Origin: Tomocerus qinae | Lineage: Eukaryota > Arthropoda > Collembola > Entomobryomorpha > Tomoceridae | NCBI GenBank assembly: GCA_020055645.1 | Contig: CM034546.1 | Location: 11,284,001-11,348,000 of the forward strand | Reading direction: 5' to 3' | DNA length: 64,000 nucleotides | Shown here: piece after piece, positions 11,764 to 23,830 of the stretch | Numbering within the stretch: position 1 is the stretch's first letter | Layout of the letters: every line of letters begins with the position of its first letter | Notes under the pieces: generated by a model | The model's database searches: none | What the model was told of the DNA's origin: nothing | The model's input: the letters and a program-made list of their open reading frames with translations, nothing else | Translations under genes and position numbers: made by a program

Positions 11764-13760
11764 GAAATATTTACATTCATTAGCATTTGCCTCAGCATCA
11801 GCATTAGCCATAAAGATTGGTATCATTATGTTAAGTTAGTATGTGGTGACTCTAAGAATGTTAATATTATAGATTCTGTTTCTAGGATTGTAGACAAAGG
11901 GGTAGAACCGTTGTCTTCAACATCAATTTTAAATTTAATCAACGATCACTTTTCCAAGATAAATTGTACATATCCCTCAACCCTAACCCCTTACCTAAAT
12001 CCTTTACCTTTTGACCCCAAAATTCTTCAAGTGACGGAATTTGACGTCTACAAAGCTCTCAGCAACCTCAAAATTTCAAAATCAAACGTTATCAATCGCG
12101 TACCAACCAAAGTTCTAAGGGAAAGTGCAATAAATTTAGCTGGACCATTGACGAAAATAATGAACATGTCTTTGGGATCATTCGTCGTGCCATCAGACTG
12201 GAAAACTGGATTTATAACCCCACTAATCAAGTGTTCACCTTTCTCAGGCCTTAATGACCTCCGGCCTATATCGCAAACGGATGTTTTTATCAAAATTCTG
12301 GAAAATTTTGTCTATCAAAAAATTTACCCAATAATCTCTGACAAAATCAGCATAAACCAATACGGAGCTCTGAAAAAGTCGTCCACGTCCCACCATTTAG
12401 CCAGTATGATCAATTTCATCACGGAATCTTTGGAAATCCCCTCGTGTAAAGTGATTGTAACCTTAATTGACCTAAAAAAGGCTTTCGACCTTGTAGATGG
12501 CACAACCCTAATCACAGGACTCTTGGACCTGGAATTGCCGGATTCTGATATCCTTTGGATCCAGAATTTTTTAAAAGGAAGGTCACAATGTACCAAAAGC
12601 GAAAAAATGCTATCAAAAAGACACGAAATCACCTGTGGGACGGCCCAAGGATCAAAATTATCGCCTTTTCTCTTTATCATTCTTATGAATCCCATCCTTA
12701 AAGGCCTTGAAGAGGCTTTCCCTACTTCCCAAAAATCCCTCTCACTCTACACTTTCATAGACGATTTAGCCATTGTAGAAAGAGTATTTGGGACAGCCAC
12801 TCCCAAGACTCAATCGATTTTAAACACTTTATCTGAACTAACCAAAAAACAAAATTTAGTAATTAATCCCCGAAAATGTGAATCTTTAATTTTTGACACA
12901 TCCAGAAACAAATCTAATTCTGAAAATTGGACTTTTAAAATTAATAATGAAACAATTCCTAGAGTCACTTCTGCTAAAATTCTAGGTATATATCTCAACG
13001 AAAAATTAAATTGGGATGAGCAAGTCAATAACATGATATCCAAAGCGAGTAAAAGAATTTTCATGTTAAATAAATTAAGGTCATATGGGTTCAGTCGCAA
13101 TGATCTCATGCATTGTTACATAACTTTTATAAGACCAATCATCGAATACGGTGCGGTATGCTGGTCCCCATCATTAACTTTAGGTCAAATAATCAAATTA
13201 GAAAATTTTCAGAAAAAAACTGTAAGTATAATAGTAGAACACCATGTCTCTAAAAATAATTATAAAAGTGCACTAAAAGAACTCAACATTGATACCCTGG
13301 AAGAAAGACGTAACAATGCCTCACTCAAATTTGGTCTCTCTATACTTAAAAGTACACGTTTCCGCCATCTCCTGCCATTGTACAATCCTAGGTTAACTAT
13401 CAATACATACTATTTAAATTTAAGCAATGCCTACATTAATAATGAGGTTGTTAATAATTTTAGATCTAAACAAAGCCTTGTTAGAAGTGACTATAACCTT
13501 CGCAAAAATCCAAATTTGTTTTCCTCGGTGGTCCCTAAGCATAAAAGACATGCTCGATCACCACTTAATTTCATAGTCTCAACTTTTAACAAAGCTTACA
13601 TTAATTATGATCCTATGTTTAAGTTCTTATCCGAGAGTGTTGAGTCGACCATACCAAACATTTTGTAGTTATTTCCAAACTTTGTTTGATTTAAAAGCAT
13701 TTGTGTGAAAATTGATGAATTCTCGTGATAAATAAATATACATACATACATACATACATT
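11764..13760 (+). mobile_element. 5'-truncated non-LTR retrotransposon, CR1/jockey-like
   Basis: A LINE remnant carrying only the reverse-transcriptase half of ORF2 and a 3' end. After the stop there is a short 3' UTR, then a (CATA)n microsatellite tail at about 13737-13759, as is common for CR1-like elements that end in short tandem repeats instead of poly(A). No endonuclease domain precedes the RT, so the copy is 5'-truncated and non-autonomous. The 5' limit is uncertain, since the frame is open from 11764. Confidence 0.75.
11911..13668 (+). CDS. LINE reverse transcriptase (5'-truncated ORF2)
   Basis: Reverse transcriptase of a non-LTR element, which copies element RNA at a nicked target. 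The 585-codon reading starts at a non-ATG codon because the true 5' end is missing. Visible RT blocks are LIDLKKAFDLVD, GTAQGSKLSPFLF, the catalytic FIDDLA, and the thumb region LGIYLNEKLNWDEQV, followed by IRPIIEYGAVCW and the C-terminal domain. No apurinic endonuclease motifs are present upstream. The frame is unbroken, which points to a fairly young insertion. CR1/L2 or jockey clade is my reading of the motifs; a phylogeny would decide. Confidence 0.8.
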   Translation: MSSTSILNLINDHFSKINCTYPSTLTPYLNPLPFDPKILQVTEFDVYKALSNLKISKSNVINRVPTKVLRESAINLAGPLTKIMNMSLGSFVVPSDWKTGFITPLIKCSPFSGLNDLRPISQTDVFIKILENFVYQKIYPIISDKISINQYGALKKSSTSHHLASMINFITESLEIPSCKVIVTLIDLKKAFDLVDGTTLITGLLDLELPDSDILWIQNFLKGRSQCTKSEKMLSKRHEITCGTAQGSKLSPFLFIILMNPILKGLEEAFPTSQKSLSLYTFIDDLAIVERVFGTATPKTQSILNTLSELTKKQNLVINPRKCESLIFDTSRNKSNSENWTFKINNETIPRVTSAKILGIYLNEKLNWDEQVNNMISKASKRIFMLNKLRSYGFSRNDLMHCYITFIRPIIEYGAVCWSPSLTLGQIIKLENFQKKTVSIIVEHHVSKNNYKSALKELNIDTLEERRNNASLKFGLSILKSTRFRHLLPLYNPRLTINTYYLNLSNAYINNEVVNNFRSKQSLVRSDYNLRKNPNLFSSVVPKHKRHARSPLNFIVSTFNKAYINYDPMFKFLSESVESTIPNIL

Positions 13761-14154
13761 TCGTTATGAAAGAACTGGCAGATTTCTTAGGAAGTCTTAT
13801 TAAAATTGCAGACTTTCTCATCTTCCATTAAATTAATAAAATCACAAATATTTTATCGCTAAACAAAAGATTTTTTACCCGTATGAGCATTCTAGTCTGG
13901 GTACACTATTGGTACTGTGCTTAATAAAAAAAATCAGTCTTGACATTTTCTATACAAAATGAAAAACTGTTGTGGTATGTTATTCTCATATAAAAATGAC
14001 ATTCTACATAATCTATATTCGCTCTTACAGCACAATTATTAGTGTTTGTAATTACGGAACTACTTTAGGCCTGGTCTATTAATCCAGTGAATGATGACGA
14101 TTATTAATGATTCAAGATTCTGATCCATGACTGTTTTTCGATTAGATATTCTCT
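13761..14154. other. Intergenic, nothing recognised
   Basis: AT-rich spacer between the LINE tail and the 3' end of the zinc-finger gene on the other strand. Confidence 0.4.
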
Positions 14155-14901
14155 TCATTTCTTTTCAAAGTGTGTGACAACGTGTAATTTTAATGCCGTA
14201 GGGTTGGGGAATGTAAGGTTACAGTTATTATTATATTGGCATTTGTAAATGTGAACCACTGAGTGTTTCTCCAATGACAGCGTTGAAGAAAAGCCTTTTC
14301 CGCAGACGTCACATTTAAATGGGAGCAAGTGCGTGTTCATATGTTTTGTCAGTGAACTCGGACTTACTAAAAACTTGCCACAAATGTCACATTCCAAATC
14401 CTTACTGGCATCTCTGGGACGTTTTTCTTCCGTGTGTCGTCGTGAATGTTCTTTTAATGCAGTTGAACATTTATAACTCTTGGTGCACAGACTACACTGG
14501 TAAGGCCTTTCATCTGTGTGGGTTTTCTTATGTTTATTCAGGCCACCATAATGTGTAAAACTTTGTCCACAAATGTCACACTTGTAAGGTTTCTCCCCTG
14601 TGTGGATTCTCACATGGTTATTTAATGAGCTTGAAGTTGTGAAACATTTTCCGCAAATACCACAATCAAAAGGCCTCTCCCCTGTATGAACTCTCTCATG
14701 CGTTTTTAAAGAAGTAGCAGCTGTGAAATTTTTCCCACAAATTTCACACCCGAAAGGCGTTTCTCCAAAATGGATTCCTTCGTGTCGTTTCATATTACTG
14801 CGCGTTGATAACAATTTACCACAAATGTCACATTCGTAACCTTTATTTTCAGTGGTAGTTTTATCTTCGAATTTGGCACTAATATCGACCTTGATGTCCA
14901 T
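14155..14901 (-). CDS. C2H2 zinc-finger protein, eight fingers
   Basis: A probable DNA-binding transcription regulator of 248 aa, counted from the ATG at 14901; the frame stays open for 50 codons upstream but that part is hydrophobic and unlike the family. It has a short acidic N-terminus followed by eight consecutive C2H2 units beginning YECDICGK, FGCEICGK, FDCGICGK, YKCDICGQ, YQCSLCTK, LECDICGK, FKCDVCGK and YKCQYNNNC. Several are joined by canonical linkers (HTGERPF, HTGEKPY), typical of sequence-specific binders. The last finger is atypical, with five residues between its cysteines. No KRAB, ZAD or BTB domain is visible in this exon; an upstream exon could supply one. The specific target is unknown. 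Confidence 0.85.
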   Translation of the reverse strand: MDIKVDISAKFEDKTTTENKGYECDICGKLLSTRSNMKRHEGIHFGETPFGCEICGKNFTAATSLKTHERVHTGERPFDCGICGKCFTTSSSLNNHVRIHTGEKPYKCDICGQSFTHYGGLNKHKKTHTDERPYQCSLCTKSYKCSTALKEHSRRHTEEKRPRDASKDLECDICGKFLVSPSSLTKHMNTHLLPFKCDVCGKGFSSTLSLEKHSVVHIYKCQYNNNCNLTFPNPTALKLHVVTHFEKK

Positions 14902-15899
14902 TTTTGACGAGATAAATATTAACTGTTTTCCAGTTTCTGACCCTGTTCCTTTCACGTAAATGATGAACTGCAATTGCAAGTAAAATGACTTTAGTAAACA
15001 ACAATATTCGTAAAATAAATAAAACATTTGAACATTTAATGGCTCATACATAATTTATCTTTGTAAACGGCTAATGAGCTGACAGCAAGCAGAACCAGCA
15101 ATCAGGAAAATTAGTTGCACTATAAAAAAAACAAAACATAATACACATTATTTTTTGCCAATTCGCCAATAGAATATAATGATCAATCAATGATTGTGGG
15201 CATAAGAAATTTGCCAGCAAGTTTTAATGAAATATATTAGAACAAAGATCAAAGGACATTAATTCTAAAAAATTAAATGAACAAATCTATAGAGGTTTCC
15301 CACAATTGGTGACCGGTCACTCACTAAATTAACATGAATAGGTATTGTAATGACTACAGTAGTAATACTGAATTAATTCAAGTTGCATAGTAACAAGTAA
15401 CAGTGAGTCGAACAGTAACTAGAATAAATTTTAAGGTTTACCCCTTACCACAATGTCGAATAGAGTACAGAGTATCCTCTATTCTTTAAGTCATAAGTAA
15501 CTGGATAACTGGGTCAACTTTGCACTGGACAAAACAAAATCTGAAAGTCCAAATGCGGCAAATAAAATTGAAACCAAAACCAAAATATTATACAGATGAC
15601 AGATAAAAGCAGATTAATTTCCCGAACTTTCAATTTAAATCTTCCGCGGAATGCACGAATGTAAATGAAAGTTCTCCTTCTATAGATTACCCATAATACC
15701 CATCCAAATATTAAATACTGTATGTTGCATTCCGAGTTGTTGTAGTTACAAAACGCACAAAAATTTTAATCGGTGATGAATTGTAAAATATTGTAACAGA
15801 AAATGTCATTTTGTTGTAATTTAATGCATTTCAAGCTTTTAATTATTTTAATACTGTCTTTTTTTATTATGCATAAATTATTCATCCAATTATAATGCT
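14902..15899. other. 5' flank of the zinc-finger gene
   Basis: Contains its promoter or upstream exon, neither of which I can place. No other gene or repeat is evident. Confidence 0.35.
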
Positions 15900-16085
15900 C
15901 CACAGAGACTCGAGACGAGACATTAAAAAAATAGACCCAACAACAGCCGAGGTTTGGTCAGCCGCATGTAGTGTGCATAAACCATTAGGTGTTCGGCCGA
16001 AAGTCGGCTGCAGTGCAGGGCTATCTTTTTAATGTCTCAGTGTCTCGCTAATGGGACACTATGCCTGAATAGCCAACTGGTCAAT
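15900..16085. mobile_element. Palindromic MITE (family M1, copy 2)
   Basis: The right half matches copy 1 at 10180-10385 well, including CTATCTTTTTAATGTC, TCTCGCTAATG and GAATAGCCAACTGGTC. The left terminal part is decayed or truncated, though GACATTAAAAA and ATAGAC remain. Non-coding. Confidence 0.65.
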
Positions 16086-16648
16086 TACATATTTTTAGAA
16101 ATCGTTTCTTTAGACTACTGACATAGCACCAATGTTCTGCTGAAAACTGATTATGTAGGTTTCAGTTAATGCTTAGAACACATTAACTAATTAATTATTG
16201 TACCATTGCATCTCTTTCGCTGAAATGTAAAACAATCACAAAAAATTTGAATTTCAAATGGCATAAATAAATAAATACTACTACTACTAGAGCAGAGATA
16301 GCTTTTAGGTGCACGTTCTAAAATATTTTCTCTGCAGTACATAAATGTTTTAAAATGTCATACCGCAATTTAGGCTTGTAACTTATAAGAAGAGCCGCCT
16401 GTGTATATAACTGGGGACACTGGGGAGCCGATTAACGTTAATAGCTGCTAGAACTATTTTGATTTTCTTGGTATATGGTTTATAATTTGAGGTTACAGTT
16501 GGCAGTCGCTGTTGGTTGCTGTTTTGATATTAACTGCCAACCTTGACTACTTCGTATGGTACCTCACGGGCTGTAACATTTAAAACTGAACATTCTTTCT
16601 CTTACTTTTGGATCGTTGACTGGTAAAGACATATGAATTCGTGTTAAA
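16086..16648. other. 5' flank of IR1
   Basis: Spacer that should contain the IR1 promoter. There is a short inverted repeat near 16496-16545 (CAGTTGGCAGT / ACTGCCAAC). Nothing else is recognised. Confidence 0.35.
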
Positions 16649-18586
16649 ATGTATTCCATGTATCCCATTGTACCATTTTTAATTTCTATAACTATAAACC
16701 AGATCAACTGCTTTGGAAATTTGTCGTTCCATAGTAATTGTGATTTTAACATGATTACTTTCCATCAATCCGATTGGCAAAGAGATTTTATCCTGTCTAA
16801 CCAAAACGGCCAACCATGGACCTTGGCAACATCAGACTATAATAAAACTCTCTTTGGTCGTCATGAAGATAATTCACGTGATCTGTCTAGAAGCTTGTGC
16901 ACTGTAAATATTCTGATGGAGCCATATCGTGATTTAGAATCTCTAGTCATTCCTTTTGGAAAAGAAATAAATCGTCACGATTCGAGATTCATAATCGTCA
17001 TCAAAGATGGATTGAAATTGATGAATCCAAAGTGGGAATCAAACCTCATTCAACATTTGGCAGTTCCTCTCTTCATAATTGGAATCAAAATTGGAAACGA
17101 ATATTTGATTTACACGACCATTCTTTACAATCCGAATGGTGAGTCTTCAACTCTTCAACCAATCAAAAAAGAAGACCCTGAAGAAGAATGGGAAAGAGTT
17201 TGAAACACTTTCAACGGGAATCTTCATGGCTTTCAAATTGGGGGCCTATGGGGCTTCTTTCCGTTCGATAATCCAAGTGAAATGCCAGAGTGTAAAATTG
17301 GAAGATTAAAAGAAAATTGTCTTTATTCAGTGAGAGCTGTTGAAGTGATGGCTGAAAGACTGAACTTCACTACCACCTATGCAAATCGATATGAGGATCT
17401 ACAAGAAGAACATCGTCGATATGGAGTAATAAGGATGTTATTATTTTCCACACAACCTTACAATGTAGGATGGAATGAAACTCTTTTCATTGAATGCTTT
17501 CAAGAGTTGATTCCCTTCTACTGTGAAGTCAATCCTCGTTTACTCGACACTCCGTTGACAGTTCTGATTCAAAATACATTTGATGAATATTGCTGGTGGC
17601 TGATATTCTCCTTATTCACGATTTCATTTTATATTTTGGGTATAAGATTTACATCGGTCTACAAGAAATTCCAGTTCATTCTTGTATCTACAATATCCGT
17701 TCTTTTATATCAGGAAGTCTCCAATAAAGGGAGAAACCTTTTTTACTTGATAGTTGTATCCACAGGATTTGTAATTGCTATTCAATATGATACGTGGATA
17801 ACAAGCGAGATTATTGCTCCGCCAGACAGAAAACAATTTGTGGACTTTAAAGATCTCGTGGAAAATGGATACAAGATATTAATACAGACAGATAGGAGGC
17901 GGGAGATATACGACAAGGAAGAGAGAGTCGAATATTTTGAGAAATATAAAATTGAGGACAAGATGGATTCCAGTGTCTTTTCATTTGATTGGGAAGCCAA
18001 TGCAACATCTGAACACATTAATATGGACTACTGGACACTCACTTGGAAAATGCTGACAGACTTCTCAATGAAACTATTTAGTGTATACTTAAGAAAGGAA
18101 AGTCAATACACTGTTCCCTTAGTACCATCGAAAGCATCTTCTGACGGAATTTGCATGACTGTAAAAGAAACAGATCTTGCTATTCCAATGTCTCATAAAT
18201 TCAACGATTGCTACCGTTATAAATTCAAAACATATTTTCAACTCATGCAAGAGAGAGGTTTTCTAAACTCTTTCATTGAACAATACGATTTCTTTGATCA
18301 TTTGGATGATATCATATCCCATTCAAAACTGAAGCATGAAGAATCTCAGGCATTGCCTATTAGTCTGACGATGAAAATCCATACTATTTTCTTTGCTTGT
18401 GGATACTTTCTACTTGGATCATTAATCACTCTTCTTCTGGAATGGTCGTGGCACTCTAGATTGATGCTGAAAATGAAAGTTATCAACCTTCTGAACAAAC
18501 TAATGACGGCCGGCAAAGATGTTCTAAATCGAAATAGGAATCGTGTGTTTCCTTTCGATCCGGCGGCTGACGTAATTAGGAACTAG
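16649..18586 (+). pseudogene. IR1: divergent ionotropic receptor, subfamily A, one in-frame TGA
   Basis: IRs are iGluR-related, ligand-gated cation channels in chemosensory neurons. The reading frame spans 646 codons in one exon and is interrupted only by TGA at 17201-17203, where paralogues IR3 and IR5 have TGG (Trp) in a GIWNTLNGNLHG context. A signal peptide lies at residues 1-22 (hydrophobic, ending INCFG). The channel core has M1 (YCWWLIFSLFTISFYILG), the pore helix (STISVLLYQE), M2/M3 (GRNLFYLIVVSTGFVIAIQY) and M4 near the C-terminus (TIFFACGYFLLGSLITLLLE). S2-region similarity to IR3/IR5 is high. It may be a young pseudogene, a readthrough pseudo-pseudogene, or an allele with a null mutation. 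Confidence 0.8.
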
Positions 18587-19778
18587 CACTAGTTAAATAA
18601 TGAATTTATTAAAATATTCAATATGATCAGATCAAATTATTTTTAACTGACTAGTCCTTCACGTTGTTGAGGAGAGATATCCCTATGTATTTGTATCACG
18701 ATGTATGTATATGTATTATGTATTCATTCATATGAATAAATTAGTAAAATAAGTCTACATGTAGATCACTGATATACCTCGCTCTCTTTCTCCTATAAAA
18801 GTCAAAGTGGAAAATAGGCATTTAACGGTCATTTAAAAGTTTACTACGTATTACATAGTTTTTGGTGTGTTTTATTTCATGGCTAGAAACTCTTGTCTAG
18901 AATCGATGAGCATACAAACACTGATAGTGAATAATAAAAGGGTTATTGATTTGCAAGTTGACGGTGCTTTCTCAGAGTTCATAGGAGTATGATAGCTAGT
19001 ACAAGCAAGTACAAGTGTTAGAAAAGCAGGAGAGACAAATTCGTAATGTATTTTGGCAGACTACAACTAATCAGAAACAGTTATATGTGCTGGTTGCTTG
19101 TCGTACATTCATGCTGTTATATGAAAGCGTTATGTCAACACACCTTGCCAAATTTACTTAGAAAACCTTCTACTAAGTGTATAAATGGAAAAGTATGTCA
19201 ATCCATGATCCTACACATTTCGTGGTCGAAGCTACAATACTGGATAACTTGCTATAGGTAGTAGAGGAACTATATATTCTCAGATTTGGACATATTGCAC
19301 CAGTTACGTTGTACTTTTAATGAAGACAGTATAAAAAGTGAAAGGAGTTAAAAAGAGTTATTTGATCTGCTATTATTGAAATATAATACAGTTGAATAAC
19401 AAATGGCATTCATCAGATAAGCCAAGCTAAAACCTAACTAAAAATATACTTTGAAAGAATCGCATGGTTTTTGGGGGCAATTTGGAAAAATAACAAATTG
19501 AAAATGGAAAACTTTTAGTGCTAACTTATTATCGATCTCTGTATCTCTTTGCATATGTGATGTTCTATAATACGTGATTTAATGACCCTCTCTGAAAAGC
19601 AGTTCAAATTACATTTTGAATTATTGACATGAGATTGCTACATTTACAATTTTTAATGATGAAACTCTTAATAAGTGTGAAGTGTGAGGTACTGGGATTA
19701 AAATAGTTAAAAAATTTATTTTTAATCTGTTAAATTTTGAAATAGAAAAGTTCCTTTTTCTTTGTTCTTGTAATCAAC
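18587..19778. other. IR1-IR2 spacer, duplicated upstream of IR4
   Basis: From about 18900 onward it aligns with 44250-45293, the 5' flank of IR4. Shared blocks are AATAATAAAA..GGTTATTGATTTG, AAAGTATGTCAATCCATGATC and TGGATAACTT. It probably carries IR2's promoter. The IR4 copy has an extra inverted-repeat element (44636-44900). A 71-codon frame at 19046-19261 is not conserved in the other copy. Confidence 0.55.
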
Positions 19779-22234
19779 ATGATCAGCTCGATTTGCTTTT
19801 CGATTTTAATTTTTATTGCTGAATTGTCTTTTGGAGGGAAATTGTCCCAAGTTATGCAAATGGAAGAATATTGCTATATCAATGTGATTTGGCATGGGAT
19901 TACTTTTACCACTCCATGGGAAGAATTATTGTTAAATGAATTACATGACAATAATACTCCTTTCGCGGTAACGATACTAAAGTTCAAAGATGGGAAAAAA
20001 TATTGTCGGTCATCAGTAGGATTGTATACTTTAGACAACGATGGAGGTGCAGCATCTGCCTGGACAAGGTGTGAGGAAGTGTACAAGAAAAATAAATTGA
20101 GCATAACTCCTCCACGTCCAATGAGCCGTTATAACTGCATTGTACATGTACTAATTAATTTCAACCCCAGATTTTTTGTAGATACAGCGCAAATCATTCA
20201 CATCAGTGAGACTACTCAAAAGGAAGATCTGATTATCCCAAAGTATTCGACATTTATTAATAAACGGTATAACTTCGGGGAATATTCTTCAATATACATT
20301 ATAATGGCAAGAAATATTATCGAATCTACAAAATCAAATCATGATTTAATTTTTGGTGTACCAAAAGATATTTCGTTACATTCAAGAACCGTGTCTAACA
20401 TGCTTTTGTCAAAATCTTGGTTTTTGATTTCATCACCAGATGAATATGAATCACTAATTTATTTTATTTATCCTCATCATTTTAATCATAAGTCAAGTCA
20501 ATTAAAAATTAGATACAAATCTGTTCCTAATTATTTACACAATCCTGGTAGTGGTCAATCACTGCGGAAATGGGCAATTAGAACATGTGAGGACGTTACA
20601 GCTTCTATTGCAGTGACTGTTATGGATCTTCAATACGGGCAAAATACTGGCACAACTGAAATGTGGAAAACCAAATATTGTGGGAAGCCGGTGGTCAATG
20701 CTTATTTAACAAACTATTTTTTCACTGGAGGAAACAGTCTTTCTCTTCCAATTGCGTCAATCATTTTTGAAACTTTTTTAAATTCCACCATATCTATTTC
20801 CAATAGAAGGTTTCCACATGAGAAATGTTTTAAGACAACAAAACATAAACATTTCTTTAATGTCAAATTACGGTTTCAAGTTGTAGACGGGAATTATGAG
20901 ACGGGTCGTGGTCCATATTTTCCATTAATTACAACAATGGAAGATTCCTACAATTTTATTTCCTGTGTCGTTTTAGAGGACGAGAGTCTTTCTTTCTACG
21001 GATACATCCGACCTTTTGAATTTTATGCCTGGGTCGCAATTATAATTACGGTAATTTCAGTGATTTCTTTCGTTCATGGTGTTGCATATTGGAAAAACGA
21101 TAAAACTATTCCATTTCTGATGATTTGTTATGCATATGTATTGGAAGTTAGTTACTCTCTAACAGCAAAAGCAGAAAACTCGTCTGGCTCAAATTAGTTA
21201 TCGGTCCGCTGTTGCTCATGTTCATTGTAATCACTAACTGTTACAAGGGAATTGTCATCACTGACTTAGTAGAACCACGTCCTGTTAAACAAATCGAGTC
21301 GATGGAGCATTTGGCTAATCTAACTGACATAACTGCTCTGGGTGAAATTCCAATGGCTACAGAGTTTGACCCATTTCACCTCGTTTTACCTTTCCAATAT
21401 CGGGTATTAGTGTCATATTATTGCCATAAAATAAACGGGTCCGTTTTCCATCGAAAGAAGTGCAGAAAGCATTATGGTAGTTACAAACCCATTTATTTCC
21501 ACGATGAAAATCGAAGCACAGTCAAGGCGGCTATGTATAAATACAATTTTATGGACGAAGGTCCTATGTATACTCACCTATTTTCATTGCGAATTTTGAT
21601 TGCCGACATTTTTTCCTTGTACAAACGTATTGGGTTTTCTAAAATGGCCTATTTAATGGAACGTATTAACAAAACACTCGGATTCCCGTTTGGATATCCT
21701 TACTTGACTCCTCAGAAGTGGATTGCACAATGCAATAACTCTGTCCTAATTGTCAGAAGTTCTCGTTTGCATCGTGCTTTGAATGATTCTTTTTGGAATC
21801 CCGAACACGGCGGTGTTGAACCAAAGCGACAATTATATTATGGGGCAGAGGAAAATTCGTTTTTACCATTCTCTCTGTTCACGACGTTTGAGACATATAG
21901 TACTCCGATGCTCACTTCATTCTTCAAGCAAAAATTGTTGGTTCTAAGCCAGTCTGACCTTTTCCAATTTTGGTTGAATCATTTCAAAGAATATAATTTT
22001 TCAACGTGTCAAACCTGCTGGGAAATGAGTCCACCACGGCCCCTGATTTTTTATAACTCGAATATTTCTACTATATTTTACATTGCTATTTGCATAACTT
22101 TGACATACATTTTGGCTTTCTTGTGGGAAATACGAGTAGCCTTAAAAATACAAACACGGATTATAATAGATAATGTTAAATTGCTAGCTGAATCTCCCAA
22201 GATTTTGTGCTGTAAACTATTTTCGAAACGATAA
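19779..22234 (+). pseudogene. IR2: divergent ionotropic receptor, subfamily B, 1-nt frameshift
   Basis: A single-exon IR of about 818 codons, split by loss of one A in the run at 21175-21178 (four A here, five in IR4 at the same place). Before the lesion the frame is open from an ATG with a signal peptide (hydrophobic residues 1-18, then FGGKLSQV). After it the frame continues to the normal stop. M1 is around FYAWVAIIITVISVISFV, the frameshift falls just before M3 (LLLMFIVITNCYKGIVI), and M4 is near the C-terminus (STIFYIAICITLTYILAFLW). Its closest relative is IR4. IR2 and IR3 (25585-27527) are convergent. The lesion is in a homopolymer, so a consensus error in the assembly is a real alternative to a pseudogene. 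Confidence 0.8.
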
Positions 22235-23187
22235 TTATCAATATTCTACTGAATGTGAAGCGTGAATATCAATTCTGCTAATAATTTTGGAATTCGTCGT
22301 TCTGCATTCCTAGAAAAATATTAATTTTTTAGTCTAAAGGCAATCACATTTGTCGGTAGTTGAAATAAAAAACTTTGGGTGTTTACTACCAAAGACTTAT
22401 GTAGTGGATTTATAGGAGTAAGTTGCGAAATTCTTTGTCTTTGCGTTTAGTAGTGAGGGATTAGTGTGCTTACTAAATCTGGGCATAGTGTTATTTTCTT
22501 GTGAAATCGTCATTTGTTCGTAATGGAGGAATTGCAGATTCCTTATGTTATAGGATGGAATAATGCATCTAATGATCCGCAAAAACTTAAACTACATTTA
22601 ATTATTGAAAATGGAATTATGGTCTCAGTTTGTATCTCATTGTTTTTGTAAGACGAACAAATTGATAAATGTATCTTAACATGTTTTGCAGATAGTATAA
22701 AGTAAAAATCAATCATTAATCAACATTTATCTCATCTGTCTTACCAATATTGGCTACAATAACTATCTGTATATGCTTTCCGATTATAATGTAGCATAAT
22801 TATTTATGATTTCCCTTCGCAATACAAGTCAGCCCTACAATAGCTTTACTTCGATGAGTCTAATAAAATGTATTCCTCTCCTTACATGGATAGATGTAGG
22901 TTTCTCGCCGTAAATGGCTTTGAGTTTATGCATAATTAATATTCAATGTCAAAACTTGAAAATTAGACACGTTTAGTCCTTCAACGAATTGTCCTGAATT
23001 CAACTACCAGGAAGTTTCTATTTATACTGATAATGCAATTGCTTAACTGATACTGGTATTTGGCGTGCAGCAAAGGTGGCATTTGTTGTAGAATCATATA
23101 AACTGCTGTAATTGTTTAAAAGCGAATATTTGAAGGGACACAACAATTACTACAGCTAGGCAGTCTGACACCAACAGTACCATCAAA
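22235..23187. other. 3' flank of IR2, repeated elsewhere
   Basis: Patchy similarity to the 3' flanks of the IR-B fragment (30473-30900) and IR4 (47760-48430), and to 31300-31570. A shared word series is CAAATATTCGTCAGCCC-like, GAGCCCAATAAAATG and CGATGTAAGTT. Non-coding. Confidence 0.5.
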
Positions 23188-23810
23188 ATTGAAAATTGAT
23201 ATAAAAATCGCAAATTGTCGTAAATAAAAAGTTTCTGACCAATTCAATTTTTCCTATTATAGGTACTCTGCCATTTACGTATTACCTCCAACAAATATTT
23301 CATGGAACTACAGTTATCAAACCCTTAAAACCACTAGGATAAATATCCAGCGTGAATGTGCTAAATTCACTAGACTGATCTTACGACTAATGCTATATAT
23401 GAGCGGTCTATATAGTCTGTGTTTTCCTCCAAGGTTTTATCCAATATTCATAATATACACGTGTGTTTGAATCCCCACATTGTGTATCTGAGAAGCGAAG
23501 ACCTTCCGCTCACCGCAGTCAGTCTTCCTTGATACCTTTCTAATGCTGCATATTTTATTATACCTAATGCTAACATGTAACTCCATTTTATACACTTGCT
23601 CACATATTTGCGCATTTCGTTTATGACCCGAAAGAAATATGATTATTTTTTAATTTCTCTTTTGTTTTCATAAGATTGAAAACTAATCTAAAAATACCTT
23701 CTTCCTGATTCTGTCCTTTTATCCATAGATAGTATTAGGGTATGTATGTTAGAACAGCTAATTAATTGTGAATTTAAAGCAAGCAGATTTTATATGATAT
23801 ATATTTTATG
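23188..23810. repeat. IR-A upstream module, orphan copy
   Basis: Matches 28030-28740 and 58190-58870, each of which lies upstream of a minus-strand IR-A gene (IR3, IR5), and partly 62510-62830. Landmarks are CGCAAATTGTCGTAAATAAA, CTCCAAGGTTTTATCCAATA, ATTCATAATATACACG and GCTAACATGTAACTCCAT. Here no IR-A gene follows, which suggests a lost or moved gene copy, or that the module is itself a dispersed element. Confidence 0.65.
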
Positions 23811-23830
23811 CTACTATCAATAGCAACTTC

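Noticed and set aside
12048-13109. Antisense frames of 81-123 codons in the LINE
   Set aside because: Shadows of the RT frame.
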